From assembly GCA_017452405.1 (NCBI GenBank), contig JAFTMM010000104.1, forward strand, positions 1 through 12,804: 12,804 nt of DNA, read 5' to 3'. The position numbers were made by a program, and so were the translations under genes. The notes below the pieces were generated by a model. The model ran no database searches. It was not told the origin of the DNA and was given only the letters and a program-made list of their open reading frames with translations. Positions 6,584 through 12,793 of the stretch are shown piece after piece; within the stretch, counting starts at the first letter, position 1; every line of letters begins with the position of its first letter. The DNA is from Clostridia bacterium. GTDB lineage: Bacteria; Bacillota; Clostridia; Christensenellales; Pumilibacteraceae.

Positions 6584-8056
6584 ATGGACTTCACGGAAAT
6601 AGCAAACGTCGGTTATCTCAAACAGATAGGTAAGATACAGACCATAGCGCAGATTAGCGTAAAATCGGAGGGCGCGAGTAAGGTGCTTGCTGTATGTCCC
6701 TCCACCTACGTTCGCGTGAGTGAAACGCTGACGGGCGAAGTGCGCCTTGCCGGCAGAGAAACGTTGGACGTGGTAGTGCTCACGGAAGATGGAGTAAAGC
6801 GTGAAACGGGTTGGACGGACTTTACTGACCGCGCGGAAATAGAGGGAGTAACGCCGTCCAAAAAAGTCACGGCAATGGGTAAGGTGCTTGACACAGACGT
6901 TGTCAGCATAACGGGCGGAGTAATATCGCTTGCTTCGGTGATAGAGATAACGCTATATGCCGAAGAGGATTGCAACGTTCCGCCTCGGCTCGAAACTGCC
7001 GACGGCATTTACGCGCGCGAGGAAGCAATGACGTTTTCCCAGCTTGTGACTACGGTTAAGGGCAAAGCGGAACTGAAAACGGAAAGAATGGATTACGGCT
7101 CGTTCTTATGCGCAAGTGCGCGTACCTGCATAAAAGGTAGCGACACCACTCTTGACGCAGTAGAAGTATACGGCGAAGTAGTAGTTGACGGACTCGGCGT
7201 TGGCGAGGGTGGAGCTTTGCATCCTTTTAGCGTAACATTGCCACTTAGCGAAGACTTATCCGCCGAGGGCGCAAGGCGTGGCGACACGGCGCATATTAAG
7301 GTAGCCACCACCGAAGTTATGGTAGAGGAAGGCGAGGATGGGTTTATTCTTACCGTAACCGTAGAGTTCTGCGGAGCTGTGTACGCTGACGTAGCCGTCA
7401 CCTGCGCTACCGACGCTTTCAGCCCCGACTATGAGCTTGAAATTGCATCCGAAGAAGTCAAGGGCGCGCGTATAAAAGAATGTAAGCATATCGCAGAACA
7501 GATAAGTGGTTCGGTAACGTTACCAGAGGGCGAAAATGCTGACAGAGTACTTTCCGTATGCGCGGTTGACTTATCCACATTGTCTGCAAGAGCAGACTGC
7601 GGAAAAGCGGTTGTCGAGGGCGTTCTCGTAGGTACGGTAATATATTCCGATGCCGAAGCAGGCGCGAAAAGTTCCGCTCCGATTGAAATGCCGTTCAGCA
7701 TAACAACGGATATGGAAATGACCGAAAACGACACGGTTGACGTAAGCGGTTCGGTCGGCGCAATTACCGTTCGTCCTTCGCGTATAGGCGAACTGACGGT
7801 AAAAGCAGAACTGCACCTGACGTTAGTTAAACAATCGGACGTTTGCATTAAGGCAGTGATTTCGGCTCACGTGGGAGACGAAATGCCCGAATGTACGGGA
7901 AGCATTTCAATGTATATCGGGGCAGAGGGCGAAACGCTGTGGGATTGCGCCAAAGCGTTGGGCGTATCCCCCGAAACGGTAGCGTTCCAAAATCCCGATC
8001 AAAAGTTTCCACTCAATTCATGCGACAAGATTTTCGTATTCAGAAATAAGAATTAA
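6584..8056 (+). CDS. sipL: SipL-like spore morphogenetic protein (SPOCS/DUF3794 repeats plus C-terminal LysM)
   Basis: A soluble protein of 490 residues. In Clostridioides difficile, SipL binds the coat ATPase SpoIVA and is needed for coat encasement; it is about 520 residues with SPOCS domains and a terminal LysM. The same layout is seen here: beta-rich SPOCS-type segments (roughly 30-140, 150-300 and 310-435), with recurring strands such as KVLAVCPSTYVRVSETLTGEV and DRVLSVCAVDLS, then a LysM domain in the last 50 residues (MYIGAEGETLWDCAKALGVS, then ETVAFQNPD). No signal peptide is present, as expected for a mother-cell protein. I chose the ATG at 6584 because an AAAGGAGG ribosome site (6571-6578) lies 5 bases before it; an earlier in-frame start would read through the preceding terminator. 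SafA or another SPOCS-LysM protein is the alternative assignment. Confidence 0.82.
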   Translation: MDFTEIANVGYLKQIGKIQTIAQISVKSEGASKVLAVCPSTYVRVSETLTGEVRLAGRETLDVVVLTEDGVKRETGWTDFTDRAEIEGVTPSKKVTAMGKVLDTDVVSITGGVISLASVIEITLYAEEDCNVPPRLETADGIYAREEAMTFSQLVTTVKGKAELKTERMDYGSFLCASARTCIKGSDTTLDAVEVYGEVVVDGLGVGEGGALHPFSVTLPLSEDLSAEGARRGDTAHIKVATTEVMVEEGEDGFILTVTVEFCGAVYADVAVTCATDAFSPDYELEIASEEVKGARIKECKHIAEQISGSVTLPEGENADRVLSVCAVDLSTLSARADCGKAVVEGVLVGTVIYSDAEAGAKSSAPIEMPFSITTDMEMTENDTVDVSGSVGAITVRPSRIGELTVKAELHLTLVKQSDVCIKAVISAHVGDEMPECTGSISMYIGAEGETLWDCAKALGVSPETVAFQNPDQKFPLNSCDKIFVFRNKN

Positions 8057-8070
8057 AAGCACAGACAAAG

Positions 8071-8096
8071 AAACGACCGTGAAAGGTCGTTTTTTT
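8071..8096 (+). terminator. Intrinsic terminator of the sipL-like gene
   Basis: An 8-bp stem, AAACGACC (8071-8078) with GGTCGTTT (8085-8092), closes over GTGAAA and continues into a T-run. Confidence 0.88.
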
Positions 8097-8178
8097 GCTT
8101 TAAATAAAATTTAATCAAGTCCTGCCAAATAGTATATTTTAACTCCGAAAAAGTGAGATAACGCAATAAACAGAACTT

Positions 8179-8412
8179 TTAATCTGTAACCTCGGAAAAA
8201 ATAGAATCATCAAAAAATTCTTTTAGAGTAATACCCAACGTCATACAAATTTGATATATTGTATCCGTACTTATTCTTTTCTTCTTGACTAAAATTACGT
8301 CACTAACGGTCGATCGAGGAACTCCACCTTCTTTTTGTAATTTATATAAGGTATAATCTTTTTGGTCAAGTAATACGCTTACTCTTTTACTGATTGCTTC
8401 TACAAGTTTCAT
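8179..8412 (-). CDS. Small XRE-family helix-turn-helix regulator
   Basis: A 77-residue Cro/C1-type DNA-binding protein with no effector domain. Helices 2-3 of the HTH cover about residues 20-41 (YTLYKLQKEGGVPRSTVSDV). The RISTDTIYQICMTLGITLKEFF tail motif, common in small Clostridia XRE proteins, follows. I chose the ATG at 8412 because a GGAGA ribosome site lies 8 bases upstream; a GTG at 8427 would place this site inside the gene. It is divergent from the second SLOG gene, with a shared 142-base region containing a perfect palindrome near the predicted transcription start. It therefore probably represses itself and perhaps its neighbour. The gene and its surroundings are clearly more AT-rich than the flanking sipL-like and ispE genes, which suggests acquisition as a unit. 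Confidence 0.85.
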   Translation of the reverse strand: MKLVEAISKRVSVLLDQKDYTLYKLQKEGGVPRSTVSDVILVKKKRISTDTIYQICMTLGITLKEFFDDSIFSEVTD

Positions 8413-8441
8413 TAATAATATCTCCACTAAGTACTGAATAA

Positions 8442-8451
8442 CGGACGTCCG
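8442..8451. promoter_or_regulatory. Candidate operator: perfect palindrome with a distal half-site
   Basis: CGGACGTCCG is a perfect 10-base palindrome in otherwise AT-rich DNA. It lies just downstream of a TATATA box (8458 to 8453, minus strand), over the predicted start of the XRE transcript. Its arm CGTCCGC recurs at 8487-8493, just upstream of the SLOG gene -35 box. Both positions suit repression by the XRE protein; binding is inferred. Confidence 0.45.
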
Positions 8452-8506
8452 CTATATAGAATTATAAAATATTGCAAAAAATATTTCGTCCGCCACTTCG
8501 TACAGA

Positions 8507-8535
8507 TTGCTTTATTGGTAAAAAAATGCTAGACT
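8507..8535 (+). promoter_or_regulatory. Probable promoter of the second SLOG gene
   Basis: TTGCTT (8507-8512) is followed after 17 bases by TAGACT (8530-8535), preceded by TGC as an extended -10. The expected start near 8542 leaves a short leader with the TGGAGA ribosome site for the ATG at 8555. Confidence 0.5.
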
Positions 8536-8554
8536 ATAAATGGAGATTTTTTAT

Positions 8555-9073
8555 ATGAATGATATTATTAAAATTTGTAGTTGTACGGGACATAGACCGA
8601 AAGGATTTACATGGAACTATAACGATAAGGACTGTGAGAGCCATAAAGCATATTTAAATAAATTGCAAATCATTATTGAAAAATTTATAAAGGAAGGTTT
8701 TAATTATTTCATAAGCGGAGGGGCAATAGGTGCAGATATGGATTTTGCAGAAACGATTATACGACTTAGAAATAAATATCCGTTTATTAAATTAGAAATA
8801 GCCGTACCTTGTAAAAATCAATCTTTGTTATGGACGAGCAATCAAAAAGTGCGATATGAAAACATTTTGATGTGTGCGGATAAAGTAAACTTAATTTCCG
8901 AAAAATATACTTCACAGTGTATGTATGAACGTAACCGCTATTTGGTTGATAGTTCTGATCTTCTCCTTGCGGTTTGGAACGGATTAGAAAGTGGGGGAAC
9001 GTTCTATACCATCAATTACGCAAAAAAGAAAAATAAGCGAATTGAATTTCTAGAGCTTTATTCCTTGCTGTAA
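8555..9073 (+). CDS. Second SLOG-fold protein (YpsA/DUF1273-like), paralog in an AT-rich island
   Basis: A 172-residue paralog of the protein at 5492-5977, sharing all blocks: SCTGHRPKG at residues 9-17, YFISGGAIGADMDFAE at 51-66, EIAVPCKNQS at 81-90, YERNRYLVDSSD at 124-135 and ESGGT at 145-149. Identity is clear across the whole length, but codon use is far more AT-rich. I prefer the ATG at 8555 over that at 8540, because GGAG (8542-8545) lies 9 bases upstream and 8540 overlaps the promoter. It is divergent from an XRE regulator and has no terminator before ispE. SLOG proteins occur in housekeeping roles and, in combination with other domains, in nucleotide-signalling conflict systems. No effector gene is present here, so a defence role is only a possibility. 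Confidence 0.85.
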   Translation: MNDIIKICSCTGHRPKGFTWNYNDKDCESHKAYLNKLQIIIEKFIKEGFNYFISGGAIGADMDFAETIIRLRNKYPFIKLEIAVPCKNQSLLWTSNQKVRYENILMCADKVNLISEKYTSQCMYERNRYLVDSSDLLLAVWNGLESGGTFYTINYAKKKNKRIEFLELYSLL

Positions 9074-9108
9074 AACCGACCTTGGTATTAATTTTTGATT
9101 AAATCACT

Positions 9109-9136
9109 TTGCATTTTTCTTCCTATGTGATAAAAT
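9109..9136 (+). promoter_or_regulatory. Extended -10 promoter of ispE, predicted leaderless start
   Basis: TTGCAT (9109-9114) is followed after 16 bases by TAAAAT (9131-9136), with TGA directly before it as an extended -10. Six bases separate the box from the ATG at 9143, and there is no Shine-Dalgarno. Confidence 0.75.
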
Positions 9137-9142
9137 ATCATT

Positions 9143-9949
9143 ATGAAATTACGCGCGTATGGAAAACTTAATTTGTCACTCAAAGTTTGCGGAATGAAAG
9201 GAAATTTGCATATGCTGGACAGCGTTATGGCAAGTATATCCCTTTTTGACGAAGTAGAGGTCAGCGTAGCTGATAAAATTTCGGTCATTTTTGAGAACGT
9301 AAGCATTGATCCTGTCCGCAATACCGCTTATAAAACGGCAAAGCTCGTCAAGGATACGTACGGTGTGAGCCTTTGCGTGCGCATAAAAAAGGGTTTGCCT
9401 ATAGGCGGAGGCGTGGGAGGATCGTCGGCAGACTCAGCGGCTGTGCTTTACGCAGCGGAAAAACTATGCGGAGCGGATATAAAAAAACTCGCCCCCAGAG
9501 TAGGAAGCGACGTATATTTTATGACCAAAGGCGGAACTGCGCGCGTGAGCGGAACGGGTGACGAAGTTACGCCGTTTGACAACAAAGCAACCTTCTCCGC
9601 ATTGATCGTAAACTGTGGCGACGTTAGCACACCCCTTTGTTACGACGCATACGACACGCTTGGAGGCAACGGCGCGCCTTCGTCTGAGGAACTCATTAAG
9701 GAATTATCTCTCGGCAATTTGCCCGAAAATCTGCTAAAAAACGATCTTCTTCCCGGCGCGTTATCGCTCAACGCGCGAATAGGCGAGGCAATGGAGCTAC
9801 TGCGCTCCAAAGGCGTTAAGTCCGCGCTCACGGGGAGCGGAGGTTGCATATTTGCCATTAACGCAGAAAAGCTTGCTCCATTTATGCAAAGTAACGGTTT
9901 TGAGTGTTATACCGCTCATTACGTACCTCGTGGCGTAGAGGAAGTCTAA
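9143..9949 (+). CDS. ispE: 4-diphosphocytidyl-2-C-methyl-D-erythritol kinase
   Basis: A GHMP kinase of 268 residues in the non-mevalonate (MEP) isoprenoid pathway; it phosphorylates CDP-methylerythritol at the 2-hydroxyl. The N-terminal substrate motif is AYGKLNLSLKVCG with Lys8. The ATP loop GLPIGGGVGGSSADSAAVL is at 84-102. The catalytic Asp123 is in VGSDVYFMTKGGTARVSG, and GHMP motif 3 is ALTGSGGCIFA. It is shorter than the usual 280-290 residues and somewhat divergent: the common GYH of the first block is replaced by a segment reading NLHML, and motif 3 has GSGGC where SGSGPT is usual. These changes leave the catalytic Lys and Asp in place, so I expect activity. It is transcribed from its own promoter as a predicted leaderless mRNA. 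Its stop is only 5 bases from the spoIIR stop on the other strand. Confidence 0.88.
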   Translation: MKLRAYGKLNLSLKVCGMKGNLHMLDSVMASISLFDEVEVSVADKISVIFENVSIDPVRNTAYKTAKLVKDTYGVSLCVRIKKGLPIGGGVGGSSADSAAVLYAAEKLCGADIKKLAPRVGSDVYFMTKGGTARVSGTGDEVTPFDNKATFSALIVNCGDVSTPLCYDAYDTLGGNGAPSSEELIKELSLGNLPENLLKNDLLPGALSLNARIGEAMELLRSKGVKSALTGSGGCIFAINAEKLAPFMQSNGFECYTAHYVPRGVEEV

Positions 9950-9954
9950 GAATC

Positions 9955-10464
9955 TCAAAGCCCCAATATCTCGGCAATAATGCTGGAATATTCAAATTCT
10001 TCCGCTTGATTGCCGTAGAAGCAGAGCGGAGGATATGCAACGCACCACCAATTACCACCCTTACCGCTACCCAACTCGACGATAAGAGCGTCGTAATAAC
10101 CGGCAGGATACGACATTTCGCCGTAATCCCTATCGGGAAAATATTCATAAGCTAAGCGCGCTTTTGCGCCGTAACCAAAACCGCAGTCGGACAGCTTTTT
10201 CGAAGCGGTTTTTTCTATTTTGCCTAGCCCGATGGCTAAGCGGTTATAAGCCTCCGCGCGTCCTTTTACGCCTGAAAGGAGCGTGGAAATATAATCTACA
10301 ACTTCGTCGCGTACGATAAATTTTACAGCCTGATCTTCCGCTCCGTCCGAATTTGCGCGGATATGTATGCGGATGGGTGAGTCGCTATCTGCGCAACTGC
10401 TTGCAAGAGGGAGTGAAATAAGCAGGCATGAAAGAACTAAGAACGTAATAATTATTTTTTTCAT
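9955..10464 (-). CDS. spoIIR: Stage II sporulation protein R
   Basis: SpoIIR is secreted from the forespore and triggers SpoIIGA-dependent processing of pro-sigma-E in the mother cell. This 169-residue protein has a signal peptide (MKKIIITFLVLSCLLISLPL), with ASSC possibly acting as a weak lipobox. The family block IRIHIRANSDGAEDQAVKF (31-49) follows, then VRDEVVDYI. The C-terminal signature GNWWCVAYPPLCF (137-149) has its conserved cysteine pair. I chose the ATG at 10464; a TTG at 10482 would add six residues. Neither has a Shine-Dalgarno. On the minus strand, GTCCAAAATT (10480 to 10471) fits five of seven fixed positions of the sigma-F -10 and ends 6 bases before the ATG, but no -35 is visible. 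The gene is divergent from sleB and tail to tail with ispE. Confidence 0.93.
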   Translation of the reverse strand: MKKIIITFLVLSCLLISLPLASSCADSDSPIRIHIRANSDGAEDQAVKFIVRDEVVDYISTLLSGVKGRAEAYNRLAIGLGKIEKTASKKLSDCGFGYGAKARLAYEYFPDRDYGEMSYPAGYYDALIVELGSGKGGNWWCVAYPPLCFYGNQAEEFEYSSIIAEILGL

Positions 10465-10484
10465 CAGCGAAATTTTGGACAACG

Positions 10485-10515
10485 TAAATATTTTAACTCA
10501 CTTTTAAGCATACTT
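10485..10515 (+). promoter_or_regulatory. Probable sigma-G promoter of sleB-ypeB
   Basis: TAAATA (10485-10490) is followed after 18 bases by CATACTT (10509-10515). These match the sigma-G consensus TGAATA and CATACTA at 5 of 6 and 6 of 7 positions. The predicted start near 10522 leaves a leader holding the GGAGGAAGG ribosome site. In Bacillus the sleB-ypeB operon is forespore-expressed by sigma-G, which agrees. Confidence 0.65.
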
Positions 10516-10550
10516 ATTTTGTCATAATTTACGAAAAAAGGAGGAAGGTT

Positions 10551-11264
10551 ATGAAGAAAGCAAGACTGCTTTGTCTTGTACTTGCATTGTCGCTTTGCGG
10601 TTTCGGCATAATCGGTGACGTATCTACGAACTTTGTTAATCATAATACGGAAAACGTCATAACCGCAACTGCGGCAAATATAGTCAAAGGCGATACGAAA
10701 GCCAATATTCGCGCCGTGCAAACCCGCCTAAAAGCGCTCGGATACTATAAAATAGCAGTGGACGGTATTTGGGGACCGAAAACGCGCGCTGCGGTAATGA
10801 ACTTTCAGCGCGACTACGGTTTGGTAGTAGACGGTATAGTGGGAACGTGGACGGAACGCGCGCTAAAAATTACGCTTACTTCATCAGGCGGTTCGACGGG
10901 CGGATATTCTACTTCGGACATGAATCTGCTAGCGCGGTGCGTCTACGCCGAAGCGCGAGGCGAACCTTATACCGGGCAAGTAGCAATCGCCGCTGTCGTA
11001 CTCAATCGCGTTCGTTCGAGCAAGTTTCCGAACACCATATCAGGCGTAATTTATCAGTCGGGCGCGTTTACCTGCGTATCGGACGGACAGATTAATTACA
11101 CGCCCAATGCAACGGCAAAGAAAGCCGCGCAGGACGCCGTAAACGGCTGGGATCCTACCAACGGTTGTCTGTATTATTACAATCCTGCTACGGCAACGAG
11201 TAAGTGGATATGGTCGCTCACCGTCGAGCTTAAAATCGGACGACATAATTTCGCAAGAGGATAG
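10551..11264 (+). CDS. sleB: Spore cortex-lytic enzyme SleB
   Basis: A lytic transglycosylase that degrades cortex peptidoglycan at muramic-delta-lactam sites during germination. The order is a signal peptide (about 1-22, Lys-Lys-Ala-Arg start and hydrophobic core), a PG_binding_1 domain (about 48-105: IRAVQTRLKALGYYKIAVDG then GPKTRAAVMNFQRDYGL), a short Ser/Gly linker (110-121), and a Hydrolase_2 catalytic domain (122-237). The catalytic Glu is expected to be Glu134 in CVYAEARGEPYTGQVAIAA. Conserved FPNTISGVIY, GAFTCVSDG, a NPATATSKWIWS run and GRHNFA follow. At 237 residues it is compact but has every domain. GGAGGAAGG lies upstream of the ATG. ypeB begins 8 bases after the stop, its ribosome site overlapping the sleB stop codon, so the two are co-transcribed and translationally coupled. 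Confidence 0.95.
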   Translation: MKKARLLCLVLALSLCGFGIIGDVSTNFVNHNTENVITATAANIVKGDTKANIRAVQTRLKALGYYKIAVDGIWGPKTRAAVMNFQRDYGLVVDGIVGTWTERALKITLTSSGGSTGGYSTSDMNLLARCVYAEARGEPYTGQVAIAAVVLNRVRSSKFPNTISGVIYQSGAFTCVSDGQINYTPNATAKKAAQDAVNGWDPTNGCLYYYNPATATSKWIWSLTVELKIGRHNFARG

Positions 11265-11272
11265 GAGGGCGT

Positions 11273-12580
11273 ATGAAAAAAGGAAAAACAATAGCGATTA
11301 TAGTGCTCCTTGCCGTGATCGGAGCAATGGCAGGCGTAATAGCCTGGCTAGCGATTTGGAAGAATGAGGAGGCGGAAAGCGCGCGTCAGGCGCGTTTACA
11401 GATCGACAACACGTATAATAACGCGCTTTACGATTCTATCGACGCGGTCAGAGAAATGGAGAACGATCTTGCCAAACTACTCGTGTCGGCTGATGAAGCA
11501 CAGAGCATAGCAATAGCCGCTGACGCGTACAAAAACGCAAGCTCGGCGGCGGAAGTAGCGGGCAGACTGCCCATAGACGGCTACGAACCTACCGGTCTTA
11601 TGAAGTTCTTAAATCAGGTAGGCGAGTTTTCTGCAAGCTATATCCGCGCGGCGGCAGTAGGCGCTGACTTAACGGCTCTCGACGAGCAGGTGGAAAACGT
11701 GTACGTTGCAACCGTAAACGTTCGCCAACAGCTTTCAGAAGCGTTGGAAAAAACGGGAGAAGAGGGCTATTCAACAATAAAAAGAATCGAAGCAGGCAAT
11801 TTCATAACAATCGGCGTAGGTGAAATGCCCATAGAATTCCCGACTATAATCTACGACGGACCTTTCTCGGACGCAGATCATAAAGAAACGTGGAAAGGCT
11901 TGGACGGTTTGGAGCAAATCACGCAGGAGCAGGCAGTGGCGATCGCGCGCGAAAAACTCGGTATAGAGGGCGTTGTAGTCGGTAAGAGCAACAGCTCCGC
12001 TTCCATGTATGAAATCGAGGGCACGATGGACGGTCAGGAGGCGTACGCCAGCATAACGGAGATGGGTGGTATCATTGCTTCAGCGTTTGTAGTAAGCGAC
12101 GCTAACGGTGTCAGCAGTGAGGAAGAAACGATGAAGTTTGCGCTTGAATGTGTAATAAACCTCGGCTACTGCGACTGCCTTGCGCCCGTATGGTACGTTG
12201 AAAACGAGGGCGTGGCGGTAGTCAACCTTGCTCCCAAAGTAAACGACGTAATTTACTATCCAGACCTTGTAAAAGTCAAGGTAGGCGGTGGTAAGTTCCT
12301 CGGAATAGAAGCTTGTGGGTACTGCGCTAATCATTGTGATAGAGAGTTTGCTCCGTCACGCATTACTCCCGAAACTGCGAAAACCTGCGTGTCCAAAAAA
12401 CTCAACGTAATCAACACGCGTCTTGTAGTTATCCCTAAAGATCAAGAAGAACGCCTTTGTTATGAAGTTACGGCGAACTACAAAGGTCTGGACTACTTCG
12501 TTTATATCGACGCTTACGACGGAAAGCAAGTCAATCTTCTTCGAGTTATTGATGACGAACAGGGAAAAATGGTCTTATAA
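11273..12580 (+). CDS. ypeB: Germination protein YpeB
   Basis: A 435-residue partner of SleB; in Bacillus the two proteins need each other for stability in the spore. One transmembrane helix (about 7-28) anchors it. An alpha-helical N-terminal domain (about 35-165) follows, then the hallmark IEFPTIIYDGPFSD (187-200) and PepSY-type repeats in the C-terminal half (ITQEQAVAIAREKLG at 216-230, YYPDLVKVKVGGGKFLGIEA at 328-347, ITPETAKTCVSKKL at 364-377). The start has an AGGAGGG ribosome site spanning the sleB stop codon. An oddity is eight cysteines, all in the PepSY half (293, 300, 302, 348, 351, 355, 372, 396) and none before 293, including a CGYCANHC cluster. No gene follows on this strand before the terminator at 12625. 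Confidence 0.95.
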   Translation: MKKGKTIAIIVLLAVIGAMAGVIAWLAIWKNEEAESARQARLQIDNTYNNALYDSIDAVREMENDLAKLLVSADEAQSIAIAADAYKNASSAAEVAGRLPIDGYEPTGLMKFLNQVGEFSASYIRAAAVGADLTALDEQVENVYVATVNVRQQLSEALEKTGEEGYSTIKRIEAGNFITIGVGEMPIEFPTIIYDGPFSDADHKETWKGLDGLEQITQEQAVAIAREKLGIEGVVVGKSNSSASMYEIEGTMDGQEAYASITEMGGIIASAFVVSDANGVSSEEETMKFALECVINLGYCDCLAPVWYVENEGVAVVNLAPKVNDVIYYPDLVKVKVGGGKFLGIEACGYCANHCDREFAPSRITPETAKTCVSKKLNVINTRLVVIPKDQEERLCYEVTANYKGLDYFVYIDAYDGKQVNLLRVIDDEQGKMVL

Positions 12581-12624
12581 GTTCGATCGAAAAGCGTATT
12601 TGGGATCAAGCTAAGAATCTCACA

Positions 12625-12656
12625 AAAAGGTGCTGAACCTAAATCCAGCACCTTTT
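12625..12656. terminator. Intrinsic terminator after ypeB
   Basis: An 11-bp stem, AAAAGGTGCTG (12625-12635) with CAGCACCTTTT (12646-12656), closes over a 10-base loop. The T-run is short on the plus strand, and the A-run on the other side makes it usable in both directions. Confidence 0.75.
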
Positions 12657-12722
12657 AATCATAGGTTCTATAATAAATGTTGGGGTGGGAAGAAAAAGAT
12701 TTCAAAAAGAGGTAAAAAAAGA

Positions 12723-12791
12723 GAGCATATCTCGTTAAAGTTTAGTATAATGAATCTACCCAATAAAACCATACTAAACGGAGATATACTC
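12723..12791. repeat. Two-part inverted repeat around the ribosome site of the right-edge gene
   Basis: GTTTAGTAT (12740-12748) pairs perfectly with ATACTAAAC (12771-12779). Outside it, GAGCATATCTC (12723-12733) pairs with GAGATATACTC (12781-12791) at 10 of 11 positions. The right arm covers the CGGAG ribosome site (12779-12783), so a transcript entering from outside would fold it shut. Confidence 0.8.
12746..12751 (+). promoter_or_regulatory. Possible -10 box of the right-edge gene
   Basis: A perfect TATAAT, but no good -35 box lies 16-18 bases upstream. A start near 12758 would place it inside the loop of the inverted repeat, so its own transcript would lack the left arm. Confidence 0.4.
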
Positions 12792-12793
12792 TT

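Noticed and set aside
12635..12668. GAACCTA (12635-12641) pairing with TAGGTTC (12662-12668) as an attenuator alternative to the ypeB terminator
   Set aside because: Only 7 bp with a boundary at the suspected insertion-sequence end; chance or a target-site feature is as likely, and no leader peptide or regulated gene logic is visible.
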